Shown piece by piece: positions 1 through 8,689 of a stretch of 58,506 nucleotides of DNA. Position 1 is the first letter of the stretch, and the number at the start of each line of letters is the position of its first letter. Below the pieces are notes generated by a model, which was not told the DNA's origin, searched no databases, and saw only the letters and a program-made list of their open reading frames with translations. Position numbers and translations under genes: made by a program. Source of the stretch: Chitinophagaceae bacterium UBA2791 (GTDB taxonomy: Bacteria; Bacteroidota; Bacteroidia; Chitinophagales; Chitinophagaceae); NCBI GenBank assembly GCA_002352105.1, contig DEHV01000068.1, positions 1 to 58,506 of the forward strand, written 5' to 3'.

Positions 1-19
1 TAACGTGTTGTGCTATTAA
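1..19. repeat. IS left terminal inverted repeat
   Basis: The sequence begins TAACGTGTTGTGCTATTAA and is the exact reverse complement of 1009-1027. It marks the transposase 3' side of the element. Confidence 0.85.
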
Positions 20-922
20 AAACTCAAAGCGTGTTTGATTTGAGCTAGTTTTTTACCGTTCAAATGATTAATCCAATGTAAGATTGACATAGAAGACAAT
101 TTTGATGTCAATCTGGTTAGCAATCCTTCGTAGGTTTTTGCATAGTTTCTCTTTAGATTTAACTGATCGCACATCTGCGCAAAGAATGTTTCACCCATTT
201 GCCGTTTTGATTTATATTTTTTGGGGCGCTTTTTATAATCATGCTGATTGATTCTGAAAGGCACCTTTAGTTTAACACTGTATTTATCGAAAAGATCCAT
301 CTGTAAAGGCTTTGAACGATATGCCCGATCTCCTAACAGCAGTTTATTAGCCCGGCAGCTTGTTCAATCCTTTTAGAAAGTTAATATCATGAACATTACC
401 CCTGGTAAAACCGCTTTGCTGAACCACTCCATTGTCAAAGATCACCACGTGCAGTTTGTAACCAATAAACCAGCCTCGATTTACCGAACTATATCCCTTG
501 GCAGGAGATGTTTCAAAATTCTTCCTAAAAGCCCTATACGTTCGCTCCCTTGCCATCTTAACAACCGGAACAGGAATAGAATCAATCACCATGGTCTGGC
601 TTTGATCTTCCAGTTTGGCTGAAATTTTATCCTGCATTTTTAATATATAAGGCTGAAGCCTTCTTCGCCTTCGGTTAAAGCGGGTTCGGCAAATGAGATG
701 CGAAAACATGCCGGGATAATCCTTTTTGATTTTGCTCCACAACAAGTTTTCAGAATCAATGCCCAGCGCTTCCATTGTGCAGGAAAGGGCAATTACTTCC
801 AAATCCGCCATCATAGGGGATTTAGGATAAAATTGAAAATTTCCCCTGGAATCAGTTTCGTCTTCAAAGAACTCTTTGCATATCCGATAAAATCTACCGA
901 AATTCGTTTTGATGTTGTGCAT
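16..922 (-). pseudogene. IS982-family transposase, frameshifted
   Basis: Two open segments (922 to 347, 191 codons; then about 350 to 16) together make one IS982-type transposase. The first holds the N-terminal part and the first catalytic Asp in the context VIDSIPVPVV, followed by GWFIGYKLHVV. The second carries LLLGDRAYRS (second Asp) and QMGETFFAQ (catalytic Glu). The frames join at a CCGGGC run (plus-strand CCC at 351-353): removing one G restores CCG-GCT-AAT-AAA and a continuous protein of about 300 residues, the normal length. The element is therefore inactive unless the ribosome shifts there. A sequencing error in a short G run is the main alternative. IS982 members normally have a single unbroken gene. 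Confidence 0.75.
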
Positions 923-1008
923 CTGTTTTAGAAGGTTTCGTCACTAACTAAGACAACAGCACAACATCTTTTTAGTCAATTTATTACGACTTTATTTTTC
1001 AACACCTG

Positions 1009-1027
1009 TTAATAGCACAACACGTTA
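1009..1027. repeat. IS right terminal inverted repeat
   Basis: TTAATAGCACAACACGTTA is the perfect reverse complement of bases 1-19. It lies upstream of the transposase start at 922. A related inner stretch (CAGCACAACATC, near 958-969) partly repeats the tip and could be a second transposase contact. Confidence 0.85.
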
Positions 1028-1120
1028 TAAACTAAATCTGTTCGGCATTAAATCCCCAACCCACGCCAAGACGCGCAGCCGCAAGCCTTGCCCGGGCTTC
1101 CAGCGGGTTCGCCAGAACCT

Positions 1121-3043
1121 TTACCTCAACCGTTTCTTCAATTCATCGATAGGCATGGCGATCATTCTGCCTACCGGCGTTTTTCCCCTGTAGGTAATGA
1201 CTTTCAGCATCACGGCGTCTTTGGGAGGGATAAGCGGGCCGGCGTACCTGGGATAAAAATGATCGGGGAAAGAGTTATCGAAACTGTAATAGATATCCAG
1301 CCCGTCTATCTGCGTCTCCAACGCGATCTTAAAGGGATTGTCAGTTTTTTTACCGCTGACAAAAATGGGATCGTACATTGCCCGAGAATATTTTATTTCG
1401 GCTATATCAAACCGTTTGAAATGGCGCTCTACCTTGTCGATGAACCCATCCCAGCTCTTCTTTTCCCTGGGCGACCAGAGCGACTCTGCAATAGAAAGGC
1501 CGCGGGGCCAGAGCATATACTGCAGGTGACGGGTATTGTAGATCTGCTCGGTCCACAGATTGGCCTGCCCTCCTTTTATCAACCTGGCGTCTACGCCGGC
1601 GGGAACGGGATCAAATTGATAGGATGTTTTTAAGAGTACCGAGGCATACACGCGGGGTTCTATGATCGGATCCCCCTGCATAAGATCTACATAGGTATGC
1701 GTGGAAGGCGTCATCACCACTTCATGCCCAAGCTTGGCCGCCTGAATACCCCCCTTAACGCCTCGCCAGCTCATCACTGCGGCGCCTGGCGCCAATCCCC
1801 CTTCAAGGATCTCATCCCAGCCCATAAATTTTTTCCCCTTGGCGGCAATGATCTTCTGCAGCCTTCGTTCAAAATAAGCCTGCACCTCTTCCATATTTTT
1901 TAATTTCTCTTTCTGCATCAGCGATCTTACCTCGGCGCTCTGCTCCCAGAAATTCTTCGCGCATTCATCGCCGCCTACATGAATATAATCGAAGGGAAAC
2001 AGGGCGGCTATTTCGGAGAATACCTTATCGAGAAAAACATATACTTTTTCATTGGCCGGGCAAAGCGTATTGTCGACCAACGCCGTGAGCTTCGGCCCCC
2101 ACTTCATAAAGTTCTCGCCGGAGTTTACCTTATACTGATTGGCGCCCGGCGTACAGGAGAGCTCCGGATACGAGGCAATGGCCGCCAGGCTATGCCCCGG
2201 CACATCTATTTCCGGCATGATGTTCACAAATCTTTCCTTTGCATAAGCGACCAGCTCCTTAATGTCTTCCTGCGTATAGAACCCGCCATAATTCCGGGGC
2301 TCGTTGGGCAGGGGCTTGGAGAAGGTCCCGAAATACCCCTGTTTCTTCACATTCCAGGCGCCTGTTTCCGTTAGCTTCGGCAGGGCCTTGATCTCTATCC
2401 TCCAGCCCTGGTCGTCGGATAAATGAAAATGAAGCAGGTTATATTTATACCTCGTCATATCATCGATAAAGTCCCTTACCTCCTCCTTGGTAAAAAAATG
2501 ACGCGCTACGTCAAGCAATACTCCTCTCCATCCGAAACGGGGATAATCGACAATTTCCACCAGGGGCGCTTCCCATTGCAAATCCTTTATAAGCTGGGCG
2601 CTTTCTATTTGCTCTGGCAACAACTGCAATAGCGACTGTACGCCATAATACAAACCTGCAGGCTGATTAGCGGCGATGGAGATGCCCGACCCGGTAACCG
2701 ATAAACGATAGCCTTCCTGGCCGATCGTTTCATCCGGCGAGGCGTTAAGCGCTAATTTTATGGCTGCAGGCCGGTTTGCGGCGGCGATTCCGCCTGCTAC
2801 TTCAACCCGTATGCCGGCAGCCGTGGAAAGTTTGTGTTGCAGCAGACGAATGGCAGACCGGGAAGCTTTTTCATCGGAAGCCCAGATCGTTAGCCGGGCG
2901 GGCAACAGGAAGGAGCCGGAGCCTTGCTTAAGGCTTACCGGTTCGGGAATGATAGCTATTCTTTTCCCGGCGTGGGGGGAAGGTTGGCTGTACAATAGCG
3001 AGGTTGCTATGGAACAGCAGATCAGCAGGAGTAAGTTTTTCAT
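1121..3043 (-). CDS. beta-N-acetylhexosaminidase, GH20
   Basis: Secreted glycosidase removing terminal GlcNAc/GalNAc from chitooligosaccharides or glycans. From the ATG at 3043 the 640-residue product begins with a signal peptide (MKNLLLLICCSIATSLLYSQ); an upstream in-frame start would add 13 residues ahead of it and is less likely. An N-terminal GH20b-like domain (about 30-165) precedes the (beta/alpha)8 catalytic domain. The GH20 hallmark HVGGDE lies at about 355-360, with the Asp-Glu pair that orients the 2-acetamido group and protonates the bond; HFHLSDDQGWRIEI and EIDVPGHS are also family motifs. A C-terminal Ig-like chitobiase domain (about 555-640, with DIYYSFDNSFP) follows. It is the last gene before the IS and is transcribed on its own. 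Confidence 0.93.
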   Translation of the reverse strand: MKNLLLLICCSIATSLLYSQPSPHAGKRIAIIPEPVSLKQGSGSFLLPARLTIWASDEKASRSAIRLLQHKLSTAAGIRVEVAGGIAAANRPAAIKLALNASPDETIGQEGYRLSVTGSGISIAANQPAGLYYGVQSLLQLLPEQIESAQLIKDLQWEAPLVEIVDYPRFGWRGVLLDVARHFFTKEEVRDFIDDMTRYKYNLLHFHLSDDQGWRIEIKALPKLTETGAWNVKKQGYFGTFSKPLPNEPRNYGGFYTQEDIKELVAYAKERFVNIMPEIDVPGHSLAAIASYPELSCTPGANQYKVNSGENFMKWGPKLTALVDNTLCPANEKVYVFLDKVFSEIAALFPFDYIHVGGDECAKNFWEQSAEVRSLMQKEKLKNMEEVQAYFERRLQKIIAAKGKKFMGWDEILEGGLAPGAAVMSWRGVKGGIQAAKLGHEVVMTPSTHTYVDLMQGDPIIEPRVYASVLLKTSYQFDPVPAGVDARLIKGGQANLWTEQIYNTRHLQYMLWPRGLSIAESLWSPREKKSWDGFIDKVERHFKRFDIAEIKYSRAMYDPIFVSGKKTDNPFKIALETQIDGLDIYYSFDNSFPDHFYPRYAGPLIPPKDAVMLKVITYRGKTPVGRMIAMPIDELKKRLR

Positions 3044-3120
3044 ACGGCAACTTACAGAAAAAATAAAAGACGCCGCGCTCATGAGTCGCTGATAAGGATA
3101 TGGCGCAAAAACGGGACAGC

Positions 3121-3155
3121 CTCAAAAACAAACTGCCGCATCAGCAATGCGGCAG
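3121..3155 (-). terminator. intrinsic terminator after the beta-CASP hydrolase gene
   Basis: A 9-bp perfect stem (CTGCCGCAT / ATGCGGCAG, 3133-3141 and 3147-3155) with a 5-base loop is followed on the minus strand by TTTGTTTTTG. It sits 16 bp after the stop codon of the gene ending at 3171. Confidence 0.8.
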
Positions 3156-3170
3156 CTTATCAGCAATAAC

Positions 3171-4574
3171 CTAGCCCAGCCCCACTTCGTCGTGCCGATT
3201 GGGAATAACGATATCTGTAAATCCTTTTTTCATCAGTCTTTCCCTGAATTGATGCTGCACATCGTATTCGCCATGCACAAGAAACAGTTTGCTCACAGCG
3301 GCAGGATCCTGCCCCGCCAGGAACTGGCAAAGGTCCTCGTAATCGCCATGCGCGCTCATGCTCCGTATAGAGCCGATCTCAGCGTTCACTTCGTGGGTAA
3401 CGCCAAATATGCCCACTTCTTTGGCGCCGGCCATAAGCCGCCCTCCCAAAGACGCCGGTTCGCAATACCCCGTCAACAATATCCCGTTGCGGCTGTTCTC
3501 AATATTATTGCTGATATGATGCTTTACCCTTCCGGCATCCGCCATTCCGCTGGCGGAAATGATCACGCAGGGCGCATCGCGATAGTTCAGCGCCTTGGAT
3601 TGCTCCACCGTTTGTATATATCGCAATCCCTTAAACGAAAACGGGTCCTGATCTGTTTCCAGTATCTTTTGCAGCGTGCGGTTAAAATATTTGGAATATT
3701 TTTTCAATACCTCCGTAGCCTCAATGCTGAGCGGACTGTCTACAAAAAAATCAATCTGCGGCAGCCTGTTCTCCACTTCCAGTTGGTTAAGCACAAATAG
3801 TATTTCCTGCGTGCGGCCTACGCTGAAGGCAGGAATGATCAGCTTTCCTCGTTTTTTGAGACAGATCTTATCGATCCATTCCAGCAGCGAGTCGGGCGTG
3901 GTGTGGTGAATATCATGCAAGCTGGCGCCGTAAGTGGATTCCAGGAGGATGATATCCGCCTGTGGAAAGGGCTCCGGCGATCTCAGGATAATATCGCGAT
4001 ACCTGCCCACATCGCCGCTGAACGTCAGCTGCCGCTGCTTGTTATTCTCTTTTATCCTCAGGTGCACGGCGGCGCTGCCAATAATATGGCCCGCGTCCGT
4101 AAACAACACCTGTACGTTGTCGTCTATCGTAAACCACTGCCCGTATTCCACCGCTGTAAAATAACCATATACCTTCCTGGCATCCTCGCGAGTGTAGAGC
4201 GGCTGAACATAGGGCTGACCCTCTGCCGCATTTTTTTTATTGGCAAATTTCACCTCGTCTTCCTGGATGCCGCCTGAATCTTCCAGCAATATCATCGTCA
4301 GTTCCTGCGTGGCGGGCGTGCAGAATATCCTCCCCTTAAAACCATCCTTTATCAGTTTGGGGATCAACCCCGAATGATCAATATGCGCATGCGACAGAAT
4401 TAAGAAATCGACTTCTGCCGGCTCAAACCCCCATTCCTTGTTCATTTCATTGGTATCCCGACCCATTCCCTGGAACATTCCGCAATCCAACAGGTATTTT
4501 TTTCCATTGTTTAAAGAGAGCAGGTGTTTAGAGCCTGTAACTGTTCTTGCAGCGCCATGAAAAGCAATCTTCAT
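3171..4574 (-). CDS. MBL-fold beta-CASP hydrolase (RNA-processing exonuclease-like)
   Basis: A 467-residue cytoplasmic protein of the CPSF73/YSH1-like group of metallo-beta-lactamase enzymes, expected to cut or trim RNA using two zinc ions. The metal-binding signature HAHIDH is at 62-67; later ligands lie in the GHIIGSA, SGDVGR and ESTYG segments. The beta-CASP insert covers roughly 230-380 (PAFSVGRTQEIL and ISASGMADAGRVKHH), and the C-terminal RNA-specificity motifs SAHGDYEDL and LFLVHGE are intact. Length and motif order are normal for the bacterial single-gene family. The start ATG at 4574 gives a natural N-terminus (MKIAFHGAARTVTGS). A terminator follows the gene. Substrate is unknown; related proteins act on mRNA 3' ends or in RNA turnover. 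Confidence 0.88.
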   Translation of the reverse strand: MKIAFHGAARTVTGSKHLLSLNNGKKYLLDCGMFQGMGRDTNEMNKEWGFEPAEVDFLILSHAHIDHSGLIPKLIKDGFKGRIFCTPATQELTMILLEDSGGIQEDEVKFANKKNAAEGQPYVQPLYTREDARKVYGYFTAVEYGQWFTIDDNVQVLFTDAGHIIGSAAVHLRIKENNKQRQLTFSGDVGRYRDIILRSPEPFPQADIILLESTYGASLHDIHHTTPDSLLEWIDKICLKKRGKLIIPAFSVGRTQEILFVLNQLEVENRLPQIDFFVDSPLSIEATEVLKKYSKYFNRTLQKILETDQDPFSFKGLRYIQTVEQSKALNYRDAPCVIISASGMADAGRVKHHISNNIENSRNGILLTGYCEPASLGGRLMAGAKEVGIFGVTHEVNAEIGSIRSMSAHGDYEDLCQFLAGQDPAAVSKLFLVHGEYDVQHQFRERLMKKGFTDIVIPNRHDEVGLG

Positions 4575-4628
4575 AAAAAACCATTTCGTTAATAATTATA
4601 GTATGCCTGGCTAAACGTAACCAAACGC

Positions 4629-5117
4629 TCAGCTTGTTTTTGTTTTAAATCCCCATTCAATATGAAATTCCGCGATCTTTTCTCCCCGCTCATTCAGTCC
4701 GACCGCCGCCGCGGTAAACTGTTGCGCTTCGCCCGTATCGATCGCTCTACGGATCGCCGCCTTCATTTCCAGCCCCTGGTCGCAGGTAAAACAAACAAGG
4801 CCAGTAGCCTTTTTAAAATAGCCTGCCCTCAGCCCGGTAACCAGCATGGATACGCGGGGAGTTAATTTATGGAGATGCGCCATCGCCAGCGCGCCGGCGC
4901 TCATTTCCGCCGCCATTGCCAGGCAGGCGAAATAGGTGGAGCGAAAAGGATTCTTTGTGAACCATTTAAAGGGAACAGTAACGGCGCAGCGCGCTTCATC
5001 CATCTCACGGACACGCAAACCCGAAAAAAAAGCGGCGGGTAAATTGATTAGCAGGAACAACCTGAACTTCAGCCCACTGGTCATTGACCGGATGAATTCC
5101 TCGCTATGATTACGCAT
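4629..5117 (-). CDS. DUF4442 hot-dog fold protein
   Basis: About 162 residues of the DUF4442 family, a relative of acyl-CoA thioesterases with the hot-dog fold (family knowledge; reaction unproven). Recognisable stretches are KFRLFLLINLPAAFFSGLRV, NPFRSTYFACLAMAAEMSAG and the C-terminal EFHIEWGFK. The frame is open up to a TTG at 5147 that overlaps the lysA stop by two bases; the ATG at 5117 fits the usual length of homologues better, but the TTG cannot be excluded. It is the last gene of the atpG-scpB-lysA run on this strand and is probably co-transcribed with lysA. No membrane segment or signal peptide is convincing. Confidence 0.75.
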   Translation of the reverse strand: MRNHSEEFIRSMTSGLKFRLFLLINLPAAFFSGLRVREMDEARCAVTVPFKWFTKNPFRSTYFACLAMAAEMSAGALAMAHLHKLTPRVSMLVTGLRAGYFKKATGLVCFTCDQGLEMKAAIRRAIDTGEAQQFTAAAVGLNERGEKIAEFHIEWGFKTKTS

Positions 5118-5143
5118 ATCCTCATCAAGATAATGAGATATTG

Positions 5144-6367
5144 TCAAACTCCTTCATCTAAAATAACCTGGTTCCGGAGCAGGTCTTCAAAAACATCGGC
5201 TTTGCGGATCAGCCGGGGCCTTCCGTCTTTTATTAAAATTTCGGCGGGCTTGAGCCGCGCGTTATAGTTAGAGGACATTTCAAAACAATAGGCTCCCGCA
5301 TTACGGAAAACCAGGTAGTCGCCCTCCCTGATCTCGTTCAGCTCGCGGTCGGACGCAAAAGTATCCGTTTCACAGATATTGCCTACCACGTTATATTTTT
5401 TTATGGGACCTGAGGGATTGGATATGTTTTCTATGGTATGCCAGGCATCGTAGAACATGGGGCGGATCAGGTGGTTCAGTCCGGTGTTCAAACCCGCAAA
5501 ATTAATGGTGCGCGTAGGCTTGAGCACGTTTACCTGCGTAATAAAAAAGCCGCATTCGCTTACCAGGAATTTTCCCGGCTCAAACCATACCTGGATCTTG
5601 CGGTTCATGCGGCGCTCAAACGAAGTTACGGCTTCCGCCAGCTTTTTGCCCAGCAGGTCGATATCGGTTCCTGTTTCGCCGGGTTTATAAGGGACTTTAA
5701 ATCCGCCGCCAAGGTCCAGGAATTCGAGCTCGGGAAAATGATCGGCCAAGCCAAACAATATTTCCACGCCTTGCAAAAACACGCTCACATCCTTGATCTC
5801 GCTGCCGGTGTGGATATGCAATCCCCGTATCGTTATCCCCGTTTCCCGGATCAGATCCAGGATATCTTCCAGCTGTTCTATAGGTATTCCAAATTTACTG
5901 CTCTCGTGGCCGGTGGCTATTTTCAGGTTTCCTCCGGCCATGATGTTCGGCCGCAGCCTTATTCCTACCGGATAGGAAGAACCGAATTTAAGTCCGAATT
6001 TACGAAGATTGGAAAGACTGTCGATATTGATGTTCACGCCGTGCGAGGCGACGGCTTCCAGTTCGCTGAAAGCAATATTGTTAGAAGTGTACAATATGCG
6101 GTTTGCCGGGAACCCTGCGCGGAGCGCCAGCAATACCTCGTTCCCGGAGCTGCAGTCTACATTACAGCCTATGCTGTTGATATATTTGAGCACATTGATA
6201 TTGGTAAGCGCCTTGCAAGCATAAAAAAACCTGGTATCGCCGCCGGAGAAGGCAGCTTTTAATTTCTCAAACTGCTCTTTTATTTTCTCCGCATGGTAAA
6301 CATACAATGGCGTCCCGTACTGGTCGCCAAGCTGAACCAGGAATTCTTTGGAAAGATGTGGTGACAT
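5144..6367 (-). CDS. lysA: diaminopimelate decarboxylase
   Basis: PLP enzyme that decarboxylates meso-diaminopimelate to L-lysine, the last step of lysine synthesis. The true start is the ATG at 6367 (MSPHLSKEFLVQLG), giving 407 residues, normal for LysA. The frame stays open to 6739 only because it runs antisense-free through the low-complexity tail of scpB. Fold-type III features: FFYACKAL with the PLP lysine at about position 52, the LDLGGGF phosphate-binding loop, EPGKFLVSECG and, near the C-terminus, GNICETDTFASDREL (catalytic Cys) and GAYCFEMSSNYN. It starts 23 bp after scpB and is followed by the DUF4442 gene, so an operon is likely. Confidence 0.93.
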   Translation of the reverse strand: MSPHLSKEFLVQLGDQYGTPLYVYHAEKIKEQFEKLKAAFSGGDTRFFYACKALTNINVLKYINSIGCNVDCSSGNEVLLALRAGFPANRILYTSNNIAFSELEAVASHGVNINIDSLSNLRKFGLKFGSSYPVGIRLRPNIMAGGNLKIATGHESSKFGIPIEQLEDILDLIRETGITIRGLHIHTGSEIKDVSVFLQGVEILFGLADHFPELEFLDLGGGFKVPYKPGETGTDIDLLGKKLAEAVTSFERRMNRKIQVWFEPGKFLVSECGFFITQVNVLKPTRTINFAGLNTGLNHLIRPMFYDAWHTIENISNPSGPIKKYNVVGNICETDTFASDRELNEIREGDYLVFRNAGAYCFEMSSNYNARLKPAEILIKDGRPRLIRKADVFEDLLRNQVILDEGV

Positions 6368-6389
6368 AAGCTTGGAATATATTAACGCG

Positions 6390-7445
6390 TTAGGGCTTCT
6401 CGTCTTCATCAGAAGCATCATGCGCTTCATCAATGCTGCGGGATCCTTCGTCAGTAGAGCCCTGATCATCGGCGGCGGGGAACTCTTCTTCAGCAGGCGG
6501 GTCGTTGGCTTCAGCAGGACCTTTGGGCGCCATGTCTTCATCAGCGTCGCGCTCATCGGCGTTATCATTGAAGCCTTCTTCATCAACGTGGGGTTCATCG
6601 GAGTTGCCGGGTTCTTCCTGCTCAACCGCCTGGTCGCCTTCAATATCGCCGGAAACGCTGTTTTCCCCCGAGAAGTCCTGAAACTCTTCCTGTTCGGAAG
6701 AAGTAGGGGTTTCTTCATCGGTTGACGGCGCGCCGGCATCAGCAGACCCGGCCCCGGTCTCTTCCTGTAACTCTCCGTTCTCTGTAACGATCATTGCGGC
6801 TGAAGAATCCGTGTCCAAGGACACGCCTTCTTCAGAAAGCATATCCTCAGGTTGCTGCTCCTCGCCTTCATGGATAGCGGTGGGGATCACGGCGTCGATA
6901 TTGAACACTTCTTTTAACTTGGGAAGATCTTCGGCTGAATTAATGCCAAAATAATCCATGAAGGTCCGGGAGGTATTATAGATAAGGGGTTTGCCCGGAA
7001 GCTCTTCATTGCGGCCGCTGATCACGATCAGCTCTTTCTCGAGCAGTTTCTGAATGGAATAATCGCAGTTGACGCCGCGGATGCTTTCTATTTCCGACTT
7101 GGTAAGCGGTTGTTTATAAGCAATAATCGCCAGGGTTTCGAGGGCGGCGGTAGACAGGCGTTTCAGGAATTTCTCGCCGTTCAGCTGCGCTACCGTTTTA
7201 TGATAATCTTTTTTTGTAAGGAACTGCCATCCTCCCCCGCTTTCCCTCATTTCGAAGGGGTAAAATTCGGAACGGTATTTTTCCACGATCCCCTCAATGG
7301 CCGTTTGCACCTGTTCCATCGTGACCTTATCATCCATAAAGCCAAAGGCATTATTGATCAGCTCCGTGATATCGATCGGCGTTAACGGTTTATCGCTGGC
7401 AAACACCAGGGCTTCAATATGAGGTATAATATGCCCGATCTCCAT
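6390..7445 (-). CDS. scpB: segregation and condensation protein B with long acidic tail
   Basis: ScpB is the winged-helix (kite) subunit that joins SMC and ScpA in the bacterial condensin. Residues 1-190 hold the two winged-helix domains; LSTAALETLAIIAYKQPLTKSEIESIRG at about 97-124 is diagnostic (only part of it is needed: ETLAIIAYKQP). From about residue 193 to 351 the protein is a low-complexity tail very rich in Glu, Asp, Ser, Pro and Gly, with no predicted fold. Typical ScpB is 180-250 residues, so the tail is unusually long, though acidic extensions occur in Bacteroidota. scpA is not adjacent. The gene lies 45 bp downstream of atpG and 23 bp before lysA. Confidence 0.9.
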   Translation of the reverse strand: MEIGHIIPHIEALVFASDKPLTPIDITELINNAFGFMDDKVTMEQVQTAIEGIVEKYRSEFYPFEMRESGGGWQFLTKKDYHKTVAQLNGEKFLKRLSTAALETLAIIAYKQPLTKSEIESIRGVNCDYSIQKLLEKELIVISGRNEELPGKPLIYNTSRTFMDYFGINSAEDLPKLKEVFNIDAVIPTAIHEGEEQQPEDMLSEEGVSLDTDSSAAMIVTENGELQEETGAGSADAGAPSTDEETPTSSEQEEFQDFSGENSVSGDIEGDQAVEQEEPGNSDEPHVDEEGFNDNADERDADEDMAPKGPAEANDPPAEEEFPAADDQGSTDEGSRSIDEAHDASDEDEKP

Positions 7446-7490
7446 ATAATTAATTCATTTTAGCATTCAACAAAGGCAGCTAAGCGCGCT

Positions 7491-8372
7491 TTATCCCTGA
7501 AGGGCTGCGGCGCCGCTCACGATCTCTGTCAGCTCCGTAGTAATGGCCGCCTGACGGGCGCGGTTATAGGAGATCTTCAGCGATTTCAGCAGTTCGTTGG
7601 CATTTTCAGTGGCTTTATCCATTGCCGTCATACGAGCGCCATGCTCCGAGGCATTACCATCCAGCGCGGCCTTATATAGCTGGGTGTTGAGTATTTTGGG
7701 CATCAGCTCGGCCACCAGTTTTTCGCGATCGGGTTCAAATATAAAATCGCTTTTTTTGTCGCCTTCCCTGGATTCCACCTTGGGGATGGGCAGAAAGCGC
7801 TCCACGACAAACCGCTGCGTGGCTGCATTCCTGAATTCGCTGTACACCAGTTCCACCCGGTCATACTCGCCTTTGGCAAAGGCTTTGACGGCGGCCTGGG
7901 CGCATTCCTGTACGCCTTCGAAATTCAGGCGCAGGAAAATATCTTTAAACCGGGCGTCTACCTTGAATTTATTCTTCAGAAAATGTTCGTATCCTTTTTT
8001 GCCGATTGCCCAGATCTCCACATTGCCCTTCGCCTGCTGGGCGGCATATCGCTCGCTGATGGTAGCTTTGGCCAGCTTTATGATATTGGCATTATAGGCG
8101 CCGCAAAGACCGCGGTCGCTGGTGATCACGATCATCAATACCTTTTCAACAGGCCTTTCCGAAGCCAGGCTCGTGCCAATATTGCCATCAGAGCCGCTGA
8201 CAATATTGCTCAACAGTTCCTGCAATTTCCGGGCATAAGGACGCATTTGTACGATCCCTTCCTGCGCCTTCCTTAATTTGGCGGCGCTCACCATCTTCAT
8301 CGCCTTGGTGATCTGCTGCGTGTTCTGAACCGATTTTATCCTGTTACGGACTTCTTTTAACTGACCTGCCAT
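7491..8372 (-). CDS. atpG: F1Fo ATP synthase gamma subunit
   Basis: Rotating central-stalk subunit of the F1 sector, coupling proton flow to ATP synthesis. The 293-residue product starts with the family N-terminus (MAGQLKEVRNRIKSVQNTQQ), followed by ITKAMKMVSAAKLRKAQ, and has the central GLCGAYNANI motif and the C-terminal TAMDKATENANELL and YNRARQAAITTELTEIVSGA that form the coiled coil. No other atp gene is in the window: upstream is the divergent surE, so this gene is separated from atpA and atpH, with which it is usually grouped. It leads a run with scpB, lysA and the DUF4442 gene. Confidence 0.96.
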   Translation of the reverse strand: MAGQLKEVRNRIKSVQNTQQITKAMKMVSAAKLRKAQEGIVQMRPYARKLQELLSNIVSGSDGNIGTSLASERPVEKVLMIVITSDRGLCGAYNANIIKLAKATISERYAAQQAKGNVEIWAIGKKGYEHFLKNKFKVDARFKDIFLRLNFEGVQECAQAAVKAFAKGEYDRVELVYSEFRNAATQRFVVERFLPIPKVESREGDKKSDFIFEPDREKLVAELMPKILNTQLYKAALDGNASEHGARMTAMDKATENANELLKSLKISYNRARQAAITTELTEIVSGAAALQG

Positions 8373-8411
8373 ATAAATTAACTGGTTGTAGTATCGGGTG
8401 TCTGTTTTTTA

Positions 8412-8449
8412 CGGCCGCCCCGGCCGCTTTTTTACCGGGTGCAAAGGTA
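8412..8449 (-). promoter_or_regulatory. atpG promoter box and leader hairpin
   Basis: Read on the minus strand, TACCTTTG (8449-8442) matches the Bacteroidota -7 consensus TAnnTTTG. About 15-30 bases downstream, CGGCCG-GGG-CGGCCG (8426-8412) forms a strong GC hairpin in the predicted atpG leader. On the plus strand the same hairpin is followed by six T, so it could equally be a terminator, but no plus-strand gene ends here. The rest of the 8373-8689 gap holds no gene I can support. Confidence 0.45.
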
Positions 8450-8689
8450 GAGGAAACCAGACAAAATTCCACTTAGATGGACAAAATGTTGATGCTTATG
8501 CCGGGGGATACAGGCGCCTGAGGATAAAACGCCATGTATACCGCCAAAATACCACCGGATCGACGGCGGCGGCCATGATTACGATATCAGAAACTCCATC
8601 TGTATGCGTAAAATAAGAGCGGTTCAGGCGACGTTTACAGGAGAAAAGAGCAATTTGATTGCAAATGAACTATTTTTAAGGCTTAAATT

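Larger units (their letters stand above)
1..1027 (-). mobile_element. IS982-type insertion sequence with a frameshifted transposase
   Basis: A unit of about 1 kb bounded by perfect inverted repeats (1-19 and 1009-1027) carries one transposase reading frame on the minus strand, interrupted by a single-base shift. Size, gene layout and the order of the DDE-type motifs fit the IS982 family. The left end coincides with the first base of the window, so a target-site duplication cannot be checked on that side and the inverted repeat may extend a base or two further. Its right end lies about 95 bp from the 3' end of the GH20 gene, which it does not disrupt. Confidence 0.8.

Noticed and set aside
1028..1120. 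Open stretch between the IS and the GH20 gene (ANPLEARARLAAARLGVGWG)
   Set aside because: No start codon, only about 36 codons in GC-rich sequence; probably chance.
6368..6739. Extension of lysA by 124 codons upstream of 6367
   Set aside because: It lies inside the scpB tail in another frame, is low-complexity (Lys/Met/Pro/Thr) and is absent from LysA; the ATG at 6367 gives a normal N-terminus.
8496..8576. 26-residue minus-strand ORF (starts MAAAVDPVVFWRYTW)
   Set aside because: Short, no SD and no recognisable family; it lies between the divergent atpG and surE promoters.
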